The notes under the pieces were generated by a model. It saw nothing but the letters and a program-made list of their open reading frames with translations, did not search any database and was not told the DNA's origin. Shown piece by piece: positions 20,732 through 32,066 of a DNA stretch of 64,000 nt. Position numbers and translations under genes: made by a program. This DNA is from Hydractinia symbiolongicarpus (taxonomy: Eukaryota; Cnidaria; Hydrozoa; Anthoathecata; Hydractiniidae), in the NCBI RefSeq assembly GCF_029227915.1, contig NC_079875.1, forward strand, positions 25,802,001 to 25,866,000. Direction: 5' to 3'. Within the stretch, counting starts at the first letter, position 1. Each line of letters opens with the position of its first letter.

Positions 20732-21189
20732 AACTTGAAACAATCATTGAAAATGGCGATGTCAAGACATTTCAAACGATTCTTATCGATCATCCAAGTA
20801 TCGTTAAAATGAGAGGTAATGATGGAAAAACACTGTTGATTATAGCAGCATGGAACAATAAACCATCAATAGTGAAATGTTTGATTGATGCTGGTAGCGA
20901 TGTGAATTCTGTGGATAAAATTAAATGGAATGTATATCACTACAGTGCATGTTATGGTCGTCATGATGCTTTGAATGTTTTAATTAATCATGACAACACA
21001 AACATTAACAATGTAAACAATAGCAATTACACACCATTACATCTTGCATCTTGTTTCGGTCGTATTGATTGTGTGAAGTTGTTGTTGTCTATACCACACA
21101 TCGATGTCAATATACGAAACAAAAGGAATGAAACTGCTTATGATGTTGCTTGTAATAACTCTATCAAACGTTTATTACAAGAACATTAG
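20732..21189 (+). CDS. TRIM-ankyrin gene 1, exon 5 (ankyrin repeats)
   Basis: The exon begins after GTGTTTAG at 20732. It completes the codon left by exon 4 (G|AA gives Glu), so the ankyrin frame continues from the TRIM part. It encodes about four ankyrin repeats: NGDVKTFQTILIDHP, DGKTLLIIAAWNNKPSIVKCL, WNVYHYSACYGRHDALNVL, NYTPLHLASCFGRIDCVKLL, then NETAYDVACNNSIKRLL and a stop. Ankyrin repeats bind protein partners and here would supply substrate recognition for the RING ligase; that role is inferred. Gene 2 has one more repeat at the same place (193 versus 155 codons in the open frames). Confidence 0.7.
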
Positions 21190-21479
21190 AAAAATTAAGA
21201 AAATTTTCTGACAATTATATTTTTCAATTTACCTAAGCAAATTATTAAACGCATATATCGTCTTTTTTATTAGAACTATAGGTTATAGTAGAATAGGTTT
21301 CTTATTTATTTCATAAATTTACGTTAACAAATTTCAAAACATGACTTCTTAAGAAGAAGAAGGTATAATTCATCAAATTTAGTTGACTAACAGAAGTAAG
21401 TAAGAGAATTTGTTTTAAGACACACCTCTGGCTCTTTCTGGACTTATCATCAAAATCTTTTTTTTTTAATCAAGAACGT

Positions 21480-24070
21480 AAGAAGCACTAAACAAGTTTT
21501 CTTGACTTGTATATATCGCAAATATATGATACTCGTCACTTTATAATACCTCGTTTATCAATTCCACGGCTAAAATATATAGAACCTGGGACGATTTTTT
21601 GACCTTAAAGTACAATTATCCTGTATCAATACGAAAAATCGCATATATATGAGACACTCGGCACTTAGAAATGCCTTGTTTACCAACTCCATGTTAAAGA
21701 CATAAGATCCTGAGACGAAGTTGTTGACCCTAAAGTACAATAATCCTGTATCAATACAAAAAATTGCAAATGTATGAAAAACTCGTCTCTATTAAATCAC
21801 TCGTTTGTCAATTTTACGGCTAAAATATATCGAACCTGAATCGAGATTGTTGAACCTAAAGTACAATTACCCTGCATCAATACGAAATATCGCAAATATA
21901 TGAAACACTCGTCTCTTTTAAATGCCGCGTTTATCAGTTTTACGGCTAAGATATATAGAACCTAGACTAAAATATATGAAAACTGAGACGAGGTTGTCGT
22001 CCCTAAATAAAAATTATCTTGTATCAACACGAAAAATCGCTAGTATATGATACTCGTCACTTTGAAATGCCTCGTTTATCAATTTTACGCGAAAAATATA
22101 TAGAACCTGAGACGAAGTTGTCTACCCTAAAGGACAATTATCCTGTATCAATACGAAAAATTGCAAATATATAACACTCGTCTCTTTTAAATGCCTCGTT
22201 TGTGAACTTTACGACTAAAATATAAGGAACGTGAGAGGAGGTTGTCGTCCCTAAATGAAAATTATCTTGTATCAATACGAAAAATCGAAAATATATAAAA
22301 CGCGTCTCTTTTAAATGCTTCGTTTGTGAATTTTACGACTAAAATATATGGAACCTGAGAGAAGGTTGTCGTCCCTAAATGAATATTATCTTGTATCAAT
22401 ACGAAAAATCGCAAATGTATAAAACGCGTCTCTTTTAAATGCCTCGTTTGTCAATTTTACGACTAAAATATATGGAACCTGAGACGAGGTTGTCGACCCT
22501 AAATGACAATTATCTTGTATCAATACGAAAAATTGCAATTATATAACACTCGTCTCTTTTGAATGCCTCGTTTATCAATTTTACGGCTAAGATATATAGA
22601 ACCTGAGACGAGGTTGTCGTCCCTAAATGACAATTGCTTTGTATCAATACAAAAAATTGCAAATATATGATACTCGTCACTTTGAAATGCCTCGTTTATC
22701 AATTTTACGGCTAAAATATATAGAACCTGAGACGAAGTTGTCGACCCTAAAGGACAATTATCTTGTATCAATACGAAAAATTGCAAGTATATAACACTCG
22801 TCTCTTTTAAATGCCTATTTTGTCAATTTTACGACTAAAATATGTGGAACCTGAGACGAGGTTGTCTTCCCTAAATTACAATTATCCTGTATCAATACGA
22901 AAAAATGCAAATATATAACACTCGTCACTTTGAAATGCCTCGTTTATCAATTTTTCGCAAAAAATATATAGAACCTGAGACTTTGTTGACCCTTAAGTAC
23001 AATTATCTTCATCAATACGAAAAATCGCAAATACACGGCACACTTTGAAATGCCCCGTTTGTCAATTTTGCTACTAAAATATATAGAAACTGAGACGTTG
23101 TTGACCTTAAAGTACAATTATCTTGATCAATATGAAAAATCGCAAATTCATGGCACACTTTGAAATGCCTCGTTTATCAATTTTACGGCTAAAATATATA
23201 GAACCTGAGACGAGGTTGTCGTCCCTAAATGACAATTATCTTGTATCAATACAAAAAATCGCAAGTATATGATACTCGTCACTTTGAAATGCCTCATTTA
23301 TCAATGTTTCGCGAAAAATATATAGAACCTGAGACTTTGTTGACCATAAAGTACAATATCTTGATCAATACGAAAAATCGCAAAAACATGGCACACTTTT
23401 AAATGTCTCGTTTATCAATGTTACGGCTAAAATATATAGAAACTGAGACGAGGTTGTCGACCCTAAATGACAATTATCCTGTATCAATACGAAAAACTGC
23501 AAATATATAACACTCGTCACTTTGAAATGCCACTTTTATCAATTTTACGGCTAAAATATATAGAACCTGAGACGAGGTTGTCGACCCTAAATGACAAATA
23601 TCATGCATCAATACAAAAAACTGCAAATGTATAACACTCGTCTCTTTTAAAAGCCTCGTTTGTCAATTTTGCGACTAAAATATATAGAACCTCAGACGAG
23701 GTTGTCGTCCCTAAATGACAATTATCTTGATCAATACGAAAAATCGCAAATACATGACACTCGTCTATTTCAAATGCCTCGTTTGTCAATTCTACGATTA
23801 AAATATATAGAACCTGAGACGAGGTTGTCGTCCCTAAATGACAATTATCTTGTATCAATACAAAAAATCGCAAATACATGGCACACTTTGAAATGCCTCG
23901 TTTATCAATTTTATGACTAAAATATATAGAATCTAAGACGTTGTTAACCCTAAAGTACAATTATCTTGTATCAATACAAAAAATCGCAAATTCATGGCAC
24001 ACTTTTAAATGCCTCGTTTGTCAATTTTACGGCTAAAATATATAGAACCTGAGACGACGTTGTACACCCT
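21480..24070. repeat. Satellite array A (~120-bp degenerate monomer)
   Basis: More than twenty diverged monomers of about 115-124 bp. Each contains AATGCCTCGTTTATCAATTT, ACGGCTAAAATATATAGAAC, CTGAGACGAGGTTGTCG, CCTAAATGACAATTATCTTG and TATCAATACGAAAAATCGCA in this order. Every monomer holds GCCTCGT and GACGAGG about 50 bp apart, which could pair. Open frames here repeat a FVLIQDNCHLG-like string only because the satellite repeats. The array begins in the right-hand end of the left arm and is cut at 24070 by the next element. Confidence 0.85.
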
Positions 24071-25850
24071 CCCAGTATACACGAGACGTCTTAAACACGT
24101 CTTTAAAACGTCTTTGAAAGACCAAATGAGACGTCTCTAAGACGTCTCTGACCCGTCTAAAATCGTAACGCCTAAAGACGTCTTTAAGAAACGTAAAAAG
24201 ACGTCTTTTTGCGACGTGTTAAAGACGTTTTAAAGACGGTTTTGAGACGTTCCCGTAGGTACCAAAACGCATTAAAGACGTCCTTATTTAGTCTCTTTCA
24301 AACGTTATACTGCCAAGGCAGGCCTGCTCCAAATAATTTTAGCTTATGGGTGTTGGGGTTTTAGTAATTTTAATTCTGATGGAGGTGTCACAAACCAAAA
24401 CAAAAAAAAAGTTAAGAAAACGATGATGAAGTATTTAATAAAAACTTGATATTTATATCATTTATATAATTAAACAGTTTAATAAGAATAAAATAAAATC
24501 ACATACAAGCTTTTATATAAGCAACAAAAACGAAAACAAATTCATTAAATACTTTCGGAAACTTTTCTTGTTCTAAAAGATGAATGTTCAATGAGCAACA
24601 GATAAGCAACAATCAAGCATTTGAAGCTGTTTTGCTTATAAAAAAGCGTGCATGTATAACACAAAATATACAGTGTAATACTACAAAAGTAAAATTGTTG
24701 ACCATGAACAATAACAGTTAATATCTTTGAAGGTTGTCTTGAACAACAGCGTCAATTTATTTTCGCCAATCACTAACACTTCGGTCTGAGCTCTGCTTGT
24801 AAAATATATCTGTCATATTGTGCACGTTGGATGATGTGTTTATTCTTTGAAGATATATTCCAAACAACCCTTTATTAAAATGCATTTCAGTCATTACGCC
24901 AATATATAAAGTAGCTACTGTTTTTTTTTCAAGAACAAACTTTATAGGTCTAAAACTTCAGAACATGTGTAACGTGCACTTGAAGTGTGGAAGGTATAGT
25001 GAAGCTAAGACTAAGCATTTAAAGTATTATTTTCCCAAGTGTTGATGAAAGCTCCCCTTGATTTCAAACTGGCTTAAAATAACTCGTAAGCATACTCTTC
25101 CGGGTGAAGACCAAAGATCGCAAATGTTTCTGCCCGAGAAAGTACAAAAAAAATCTAAGATACTTACTTTTAATCAGCAAAATATTTTCTTTATTGTCCA
25201 TTCATATCTCGGGTAAATACAGCCTTTTGCTTTGCTATTTACTTGTTGTTTTATGGAGCACATTATTCCTTTAACTTCAAAAGTAAACGTCAAATGCAAC
25301 ATTTGTTGAAATAGAACGATGTTCTTTACAAGTTTCTTCTATGCGGTCATTCGAACGCTGTTTTCATTCTAAAATGTATCCTTTTTTGACAAATTTAATT
25401 CGAATTTTTGGCTACCTCTGTATAAAAAATTCTGAAATATCAAAAACGTTTATTTCTACGCCAATAATTGAGAATGGGCAAAGAAATAACGTAGTTATTT
25501 GTTTCTTGAGAAATTATCTCTAAAACGAAAAGAAATGATGACATTCATTTCGAACGAGATTATACTTGTCTTACAGAGACCTAATAAAGACGTCTTTGAG
25601 ACGTTTATTTCCAACGAGATTTTACTGGTGTTACAGAGACCAAATGAAGACGTCTTTGAGACGTTTTTTTTGAACGAGATATAACTGGTCCAACGGAGAC
25701 CAAATAAAGACGTCTTTAAGACGTTTCTTTTGAACGAGATTTGACTTGGCTTATAAAGACGTCTTTAAGACGTCTTTTTCTGGTCGAGAGACGTCCGAAC
25801 GAGCTAGAGACGAGAAAAGACGTCTTTAAGACGTCTTTGTGTTTACTGGG
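24071..25850. mobile_element. Non-autonomous TIR element with GACGTC-rich ends
   Basis: The termini are inverted: CCCAGTATACACGAGACGTC at 24071 versus, on the other strand, CCCAGTAAACACAAAGACGTC ending at 25850. Each end (24071-24290 and 25560-25850) is packed with AAGACGTCTT-type palindromic words. The interior (24300-25560) has no transposase-like ORF. No convincing target-site duplication was found. It interrupts the satellite on the left and the gypsy element on the right, so one or both flanks may have been rearranged. Confidence 0.6.
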
Positions 25851-25865
25851 ACTGTTATCTCATTT

Positions 25866-26468
25866 TCAGTTGTGTCCATAAAATTTCTGTCTGTTCTGTA
25901 ATGGATACTTCTGTCTTTCAAGTTTGCTATTTTTGAGCGGTAATTCGGCTGGTTTTTCTGTTTCAGGTGATTGTACTTTTTTCACATACGTAATATTTCT
26001 TGTATATTTATTTCCTCTTTCACTTATCACTGTGACCATGTTATGATTGATGTCATTAACTTTAAAAATCGTTTTGTAATACTTCGACTTCGTTTTATCA
26101 GTATTCTTCTCTCTCCTCAGGATAACGTAATCGTCGATAGCTACGTCACATTCGGTTGCTTTCTTTTTTTGATTGAACCATTTTTTCGTTTTTCGATTGA
26201 TAGCTTCTTGACGATTTCTCACTTCTGAATCTGATGGATGTTTTGGCTGATCGATGAATGCTAGATTATTATTGATGCATCTGTTGAACAGTAAACTGGA
26301 AGGCGTTTGACCAGTTACCATGTGTTAAACAGAATGTTATTAATTTACAGAACATCAACATGTTCTGTAATTTAATAACACTCTGTTTAATTCTTTTACT
26401 CAGTTTTTGTTGTCGTAAGATGCTATTCGGATGGTTTTCTTGATAACTCTCATGAATTTTTCTGCTAC
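25866..26468 (-). pseudogene. Gypsy integrase, C-terminal part
   Basis: From the hAT-like insertion site the protein continues NGVAEKFMRVIKKTIRIASYD (containing the catalytic Glu of the DDE triad), then KELNRVLLNYRT. A 66-bp foldback interrupts it (26325-26390), and it resumes HMVTGQTPSSLLFNR with a basic C-terminal domain to the stop at 25866-25868. Excising the insertion plus one ACCAT copy restores the conserved PQANGVAEKFMR reading. Confidence 0.75.
26325..26390. repeat. 66-bp foldback within integrase
   Basis: Arms 26325-26355 and 26360-26390 are inverted copies, 29 of 31 positions pairing, around a CAAC loop. One arm is the integrase coding sequence for LNRVLLNYRT. The other is its inverted copy, sitting where the coding sequence should continue, so it looks like a template-switch duplication. 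Confidence 0.7.
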
Positions 26469-26473
26469 ACCAT

Positions 26474-28757
26474 CAGGGGCGGATCCACACATTTTTTAGA
26501 CTTAGTCAAAATATTGCTGCTGCGCAGCAGCAATATTTGGACAAAGTCTTGAATTTTTGCAGCTGGGGGTCCTGGGGGCGCTGTAAGCCCCCCCTCCCAG
26601 GTGGGGTCAGAATCTTTCGCTAATTTAAGCTTCGCGGGTACAAAAATCGCCGAAAATTGTCTACCGATTTATCTAGTTATTAATAAAATTGACGAAAAGA
26701 AACGGTAAGCTATAAGAAAATCTCCAAGAACATTTTTTATAAGAATCAACTCTCCGTCCTACACGTCTTATTTTAGATAGATAAAAGCACTAAAATTAAC
26801 AGGGATTAACTACAATAAAGTGAGACAATTGTGAATATATTTCAATATTTATAAACTCTTGCTGTTTCTGCCAATATCAGGCTTCATCAGCATGACTAGG
26901 TGATCACACCAGCCATGGACAGCAAAATAAAACACAACCATAACAAAAACAATAAGAATATGGAAAGATCAGGATAATGAAGATGAAATGTACATACACG
27001 TGATATGATACATACACCTCAACCCATGTATTTTTTCAGATATATTTGTTTATTCATAGGGCTAAATTCGAGTTTCGTTTGAACTTTAAGAAGAATTAAG
27101 AGGGGGCAATTTTCTGCTTTTTTGCATGCTGAAATAGGAAAATGCGACTTTCGCTTAAGAAGGTTGCAACCTGGAACAAGGCTTGAAGTCTACACCATTA
27201 CCTTCATAACAAAATAAAATTTTTAACTGATCTCCATCAGGTAAAATGGATGGGCATAGCAATATACACTGTGTAAAGAGAGTTCGAATCCGTAAAAAGC
27301 CGAACTGTGGGTAAAACGTATTAATTTTTCTCTTTATTACTATTGACAAGGCAAGTATTGATAGAAAAGGAGACCACGTCTGGGGGTACAGATGTTGATT
27401 GCTTCGGCTTTAACTGCCTCCTCAGGAGAAAGAGTCATATCACAAACAATATGGGAAAGGGAAAATCTGAATAAACTTTTTTCAGATATAAAAATATTTG
27501 CCTTTTGGTTTTTAAAAGCAATTGAAAACAAGGATGCTTGGAATAAAAAGAAGGATGCAAGAAAAGTTCTATGGATGTCAAGGTTCTCAAAATATCAACA
27601 AGAGAATTATCACCTACCAATACCAACGATGCTGAGCTGTATAATACATTTGACCATGACCTTTCACTCAACAAACTTTGTTTCCTAATAGCCATTCGAA
27701 GAGTTGTTTATTTTCTTCACCAACCTTACTTATCCAGATGTCAAGTTCTTGCTTCTAATACCAACACAAATATTAATTGAGAAAGAACTCCTCCACAATG
27801 CTGAAAATTCTGTTCAAAGCTCATATTCCAAAAACAATTAGCCAGCTGGCTAGCTATAGCTAATTAGCTAAATGTTTTTGTATTTGTTCTTGATAGTCTG
27901 TTGTAAAAAGCTCTCCCACAACTAGCTTTTCGTAGCGAATATACTGAAAACCCTTAAATACATGCAAGGTGTGTTGGAGAGTAAAAAACATACTTCTCAC
28001 CTTAAAGCAATAATTCCTTTATCTTCACACCTCGCCTCAGATGGAATGTATATATACCTGAATTCCGATGAAGACTTTTACCAACCAAGGGATAAATATC
28101 CCCAGACAACAAAAATGTCCGAGAATAAGCACTTTCTAAAAGTTCTTTTTGGATTTTACGAACAGATTCAACATTATCACACTTTGAATCAGTAAGCACC
28201 CGCGCCAACATGTCCGCAGTAGCTATAATAGCACGGAAAGAATCCAAGCCAAAAGGCGTGAGTCTTTGACTAATCCTGACGGATGGGAGTTAAAACTATA
28301 GCCTAACAGGTTATAAGTAACCACGCAGTACGGAACCTAAATTTCCTACGCCGGCTGCGGGCCACATATTGTTGGACTACGCATAGAGTGTGAAAATTAC
28401 GTCACGATTTTGACGTCACATGCCCCTTAGGTGAGATGGGGAGGGTTGCGGGCCATAGCTTTTTGATTTTTGACTAACTGAGTGACTGATTAGTCAAAAT
28501 GAATCAGTCAAAATCTGTAAGCTATAATTTGCAACCCTCTTAGTCTATATGGTAGCGACGTCACAACTTTGACGTCAACATCGCCATAGGCGAAATGGAG
28601 AGGGCTGTGAACCATGGCTTTTTGCCGTAAATAAATTACAATGTGATTTTTTAACTGTAACACCTGGATTGTCGACATCATTCGCTTGGCTAACATTTTT
28701 CGATAAATTTACACTTAGTCACGCGACTTATCTGACAAACCCTGGATCCGCGCCTGA
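26474..28757. mobile_element. hAT-like DNA element inserted in the gypsy integrase
   Basis: The ends are inverted (CAGGGGCGGATCC at 26474; GGATCCGCGCCTG ending at 28757) and are flanked by a 5-bp direct repeat ACCAT (26469-26473 and 28758-28762). The terminus resembles hAT elements. No hAT transposase motif was recognised among the short open frames inside, so it is non-autonomous or highly decayed. The left end holds a perfect 30-nt palindrome (26509-26538). The right part has two direct repeats of a GACGTCA...GGGC(C)ATAGC-type block near 28412 and 28572. Confidence 0.75.
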
Positions 28758-28762
28758 CCATT

Positions 28763-29550
28763 TGCTTGTGGATAATAGGGTGTAATATGTTTGGCTTTGA
28801 TATTGTATAATTTTAAATACCTTTTGCAATCATTTCCACTAAAAGGGGGTCCATTCTCCATACGAACAATCTCTCGATATCCAAATAACGAAAATTCTCT
28901 AGTTTGTTGATGATATTTGAAATAGTAGTGTTTTTCACAACTTCCACGATAGGATATCTTGAATACAGGTCCATTACTACTAACAGTTTGTCTCCAGATG
29001 GTAGTGGACCAAATAAATCGATAGCTAGCTCCTCCTATGGATGGTTTGGTAATGGTAAAGGTATTAGTGGTGTTGGTACATAGTAAGGTCCTACAGATTG
29101 ACAGGCCCTACATTTCGATAATGCTTCCGTGATATGACTGTCCATGCCTTTCCAATAAATTTTGCTGCAAAGTAAATTCTTGACTTTTTAAACACCTAAG
29201 TGCCCTTGGTGGGAGATGTTGATAGCTGTTTGTCGAAGTGATTTTGGTAATACAATTGTATTTTCACGGAGATTAATTTCATCGACTTCACAAAACTCTT
29301 GTTGCATAATTTTGTATTCTTTAAGGTTGTCCCAATTTCCAGTTTTAATTGCATGTGAGATTAACTGAAGTTCACAATCCTTACATGATTCATTTCTGAT
29401 TTCATTTTGACTAATTGACATGTGGTGTGCTGTGTTTCGTAATAAAGTTGATATACTGGTTTGTGCGATCTTCGTCCAATGGTTGAGCATTTCGTTGTCG
29501 TGACAGAAAATAGGCAATGTTTTGCTCTCTCCGAACATAGTTGATATCAA
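28763..29550 (-). pseudogene. Gypsy integrase, N-terminal and catalytic part
   Basis: LRQTAINISHQGHLGV begins the HHCC zinc domain, completed by ALSKCRACQSVG. The catalytic core has AIDLFGPLPSGDKLLVVMDLY with the first catalytic Asp, then VRMENGPPFSG, where the usual second Asp of the DNGPPF block is Glu. A stop (GHLGV*) at about 29189, another near 29036 and a frameshift near 28890 break it. Integrase inserts the cDNA into the host genome. Confidence 0.7.
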
Positions 29551-29941
29551 AATCGTATGCCTGTAACTTTCGCTGCCAACGCGCTATTCGTGAGCTTAAC
29601 TTTGCTTGCGGTTTAAATATAAACTGAAGTGGTTTGTGATCAACTGTTAATTTACATTTCATACCATATAAAAAATGATGATATTTTTCAGTACACCAAA
29701 CTACAGACAGTGCTTCTTTTTCTGTTATACCATATCGTTTTTCGGTTTCTGGTGATGATCTCGATATAAATGATATTGGTCTTTGATGTCCGTCGGTGTC
29801 GGTTTGCAAAAGTACACCTCCTATACCAAAACCTGATGCATCGGTAACTAATTCCGTGTTAAGATTCGGGTCGTAAAATGAGATTACTTTATCGCTTACT
29901 AGACAGTCCTTCAACTCGTCATATGCTTTTGTTGCTCAGCT
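29411..29941 (-). pseudogene. Gypsy RNase H domain
   Basis: The conserved RNase H residues are present: ELVTDASGFGIGGVLLQ (Asp), EKEALSVVWCTEKYHHFLYG (Glu) and LTVDHKPLQF (Asp). RIARWQRKLQAYDF and YVRREQNIA follow. A TAG in place of Trp (near 29943) and a one-base frameshift near 29925 separate it from the RT. Confidence 0.8.
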
Positions 29942-29943
29942 CC

Positions 29944-31188
29944 CTATATGAATTTCGTACCTTTCTTTAATAATAATCTTAGCGGTACAGTTTTGTTTGA
30001 AAAATTGTCAATAAATCTTGACAAATAAGTACTTAATCCAAGAAAACTTCTTAGTTCAGTAACACAAGTTGGGTGCGATGCTTCTACCAAACTTTGAATT
30101 TTCTCTAGGTCTGGCTTGACTCCTTCCGAAGAAATAACAACTCCGAAAAATGAGATTGACTCTTTCATAAAAACACATTTTCGTTTGTTTTAACGCAGTC
30201 CTAGCTCTTTTATTTTTGTAAATAAATCTTTTAAAGTTTCTAAATGTTCGGCATAATTTTTGTTGTAAACAATAGTATCGTCCGAAATGCACTTCACATT
30301 ACGTAATTTACCAATGGTTTGATCCAATGATCTTTGAAATACTTCAAAAGCATTGTTTAATCCATAGCACAATCTTTTAAATCTTTTAATGCCGAAAGAC
30401 GTGTGAAAATTTGTCAGTTTTCTCGATTCTTCCTCAAGCATTATTTGTGTGTATGCTTCTTTCATATCTATTTTACTAAAAATTTTACTCCCATGCATGC
30501 CATCAAGTATAGATTCGAGGGTCGGTATTGGATGCGTTTCTCTTTGTATCGCAGTGTTGATGCTGCGAGCATCTAAGCATACTCGTACTGAGTTGTATGA
30601 TTTGGGTGTGGCTACTAAATTTGAAACCCATTCTTGCGGTCTTTCCACAGACTCGATAATTCCAGCTTCCTCTAAACGTATAATTTCACTGTCTATTTGT
30701 TTTTGAAGATGTATATGATAGCTCCTCATTCTTTGATAAATCGGCTGAACATCCGGTTTGACATGTAGTTTGCATTCGTAATCTTTCATCGTTCCGGTAC
30801 CATGAAAACATTCATTAAAGTCGTTTATTAAAGTTTTTATTTCTTGCGGTATATTCGGTACAACGTTTTGATTTTCGGTATGATGATTTCGAATTTTCTC
30901 ATTGGTTGAAATTTCATTAGCGATTGTTACTAGTTTCAATTGTTTTGCGGTGTCGATACCCAATAGATTTCCAGCTTTTTGTTTGTCAATTACGCAAATC
31001 ACGCTTGAGCACATTTGTTTCTTTGTTTCAAAAAGGGCGTTGAATTTACCAACAACTTTCACAGGCTGTGAAGCATAAGGATAAAGTTTTGTTTTTGAAC
31101 TTTTCAAAACAACGTTTAAATTTTTAGATTCTAATTTGCTAAATGTTTCTCGATCTATGACACTTGTTGTACACCCAGTGTCTATCAT
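29944..31188 (-). pseudogene. Gypsy protease and reverse transcriptase
   Basis: The open frame starts at the aspartic protease signature LMIDTGCTTSVID (about 31160-31188) and runs through RT blocks: ECKLHVKPDVQPIYQRMR, EEAGIIESVERPQEWVS, VRVCLDARSINTAIQRETHPIPT, FSKIDMKEAYTQIMLEE (catalytic Asp), FKRLCYGLNNAFEVFQR and CISDDTIVYNKN, where YIDD-type is replaced by ISDD. A frameshift near 30180 leads into the thumb (FFGVVISSEGVKPDLEKI, LRSFLGLSTYLSRFI) at 29944-30168. The frame is also open upstream to about 31480, so the protease was joined to the zinc-knuckle region. Confidence 0.8.
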
Positions 31189-31399
31189 TAATTTAATTGG
31201 TACATTTTCAACTAAAATCTTGGCGCAATTTGTAACAGAATTTAAAACTTTGTTGTTCTCGACAGAGAATAAAGAATGTTCATTCTCACTCTCTTCCTCA
31301 GATATAGAACTGTTACTCGCATTTTCTTGTACTTGGTTACCACGTTTTCTCGTTCGGTCGCAATTAAAATCTCTATGGTGTCGTTGATAATTTTGGCCA

Positions 31400-32066
31400 T
31401 GCTTCGATGATAAACAAACTGCCGATAAATGATTTTTCTTTCCACATTCGTAACATATTTTACCGATTGCCTTGCAACTTTATAAGTGTCCAGGAAAGAA
31501 TTTTTCTCCACAGTTTTGACAATTGTTCTGCTGTTTGTTTTTGTGACGATTATTAAATTTACCTCGTACACGATTTAATTCTTCGATCGACTCATCGTTG
31601 GGGTTTTTCATTTCGTTTGCCTGGGATAACGATATTTTCCATTTCTGGCTACTTTTAATAAAATCTCCTGGGTTAATGTGTCTTCACGTAAAAGTTTCTT
31701 TTGTAGCGAGCTCGATGTACAAGTATGTATGGAATGGTCCTTGATTTCTGTATTTAAATCAGCATATTCACATGACTCACCTAATCGTTTCAATTTTGTA
31801 ACATAAATAACTGAACTTTCGCCATCCTTCGGTTTTGTTTGTTAAATACATAACGTTAATACCTGATGTTCTTTTTCGGTTTAAAATATGTGTCGAGTTT
31901 CTGAATGACGTCTGCATATGTGTCCGTATCTGCTTTTAACGTGCGATAAACCTCTCGTAAATCTCAACCACCGCAGTGTAAAATTAAAGCCTTTTTCTGT
32001 GCTTCTTGAGTAATACCACTGGCAGTTAATAATAACTCCAGATCATCCTTCCATCGTCTCCAGTTT
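31400..32066 (-). pseudogene. Gypsy Gag region with zinc knuckles
   Basis: The minus strand encodes NWRRWKDDLELLLTASGI, YADVIQKLDTYFKPKKN, a LKRLGESCEYADLNTEI block (31608-31793), and two CCHC-like knuckles (CQNCGEKFFPGH..C and CYECGKKNHLSAVC, about 31430-31540). Stops occur near 31963, 31850 and 31480. The 5' end is joined to satellite sequence at about 32066, producing a chimeric open frame (31964-32158) whose N-terminal part is satellite translation. Confidence 0.65.

Larger units (their letters stand above)
11790..21530 (+). repeat. Left arm of a large inverted duplication
   Basis: Segments of this arm reappear, reverse-complemented, at 34370-40445: a distal block (11790-11945 versus 40260-40440), the 5' flank (13440-13826 and 16017-16066 versus 39650-40100), all five exons and introns of the TRIM-ankyrin gene, and the 3' flank (21240-21530 versus 34370-34690). 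The left arm is longer because it contains an internal ~1-kb duplication, a SINE, a Penelope-like element and about 600 bp (16068-16680) not found on the right. Confidence 0.7.
25866..32066 (-). mobile_element. Ty3/gypsy retrotransposon, broken, without LTRs
   Basis: On the minus strand the order is Gag, zinc knuckles, DTG protease, RT, RNase H, HHCC integrase, which is the Ty3/gypsy order; the motifs resemble Mag-like elements. A hAT-like element (26474-28757) splits the integrase. Gag begins directly at the satellite (about 32066) and the integrase end lies next to the TIR element at 25850. No LTR pair is present, so both ends have been lost. Several stops and frameshifts are present throughout. 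Confidence 0.8.

Noticed and set aside
22520-23960. Repeated minus-strand frames with a shared FVLIQDNCHLG...LAVKLINEAF pattern, also at 34011, 42313, 60154 and 62480
   Set aside because: They look like a protein family but are only translations of the ~120-bp satellite; the frame changes with monomer length and there is no start context.
21480-24070. CRISPR array, considered because of the direct repeats
   Set aside because: The monomers are ~120-bp contiguous diverged satellite units with no spacer structure, in a eukaryotic context.
27155-28247. Search for a hAT transposase inside the 26474-28757 element
   Set aside because: Short frames on both strands show no BED finger, DDE block or hAT dimerisation motif.
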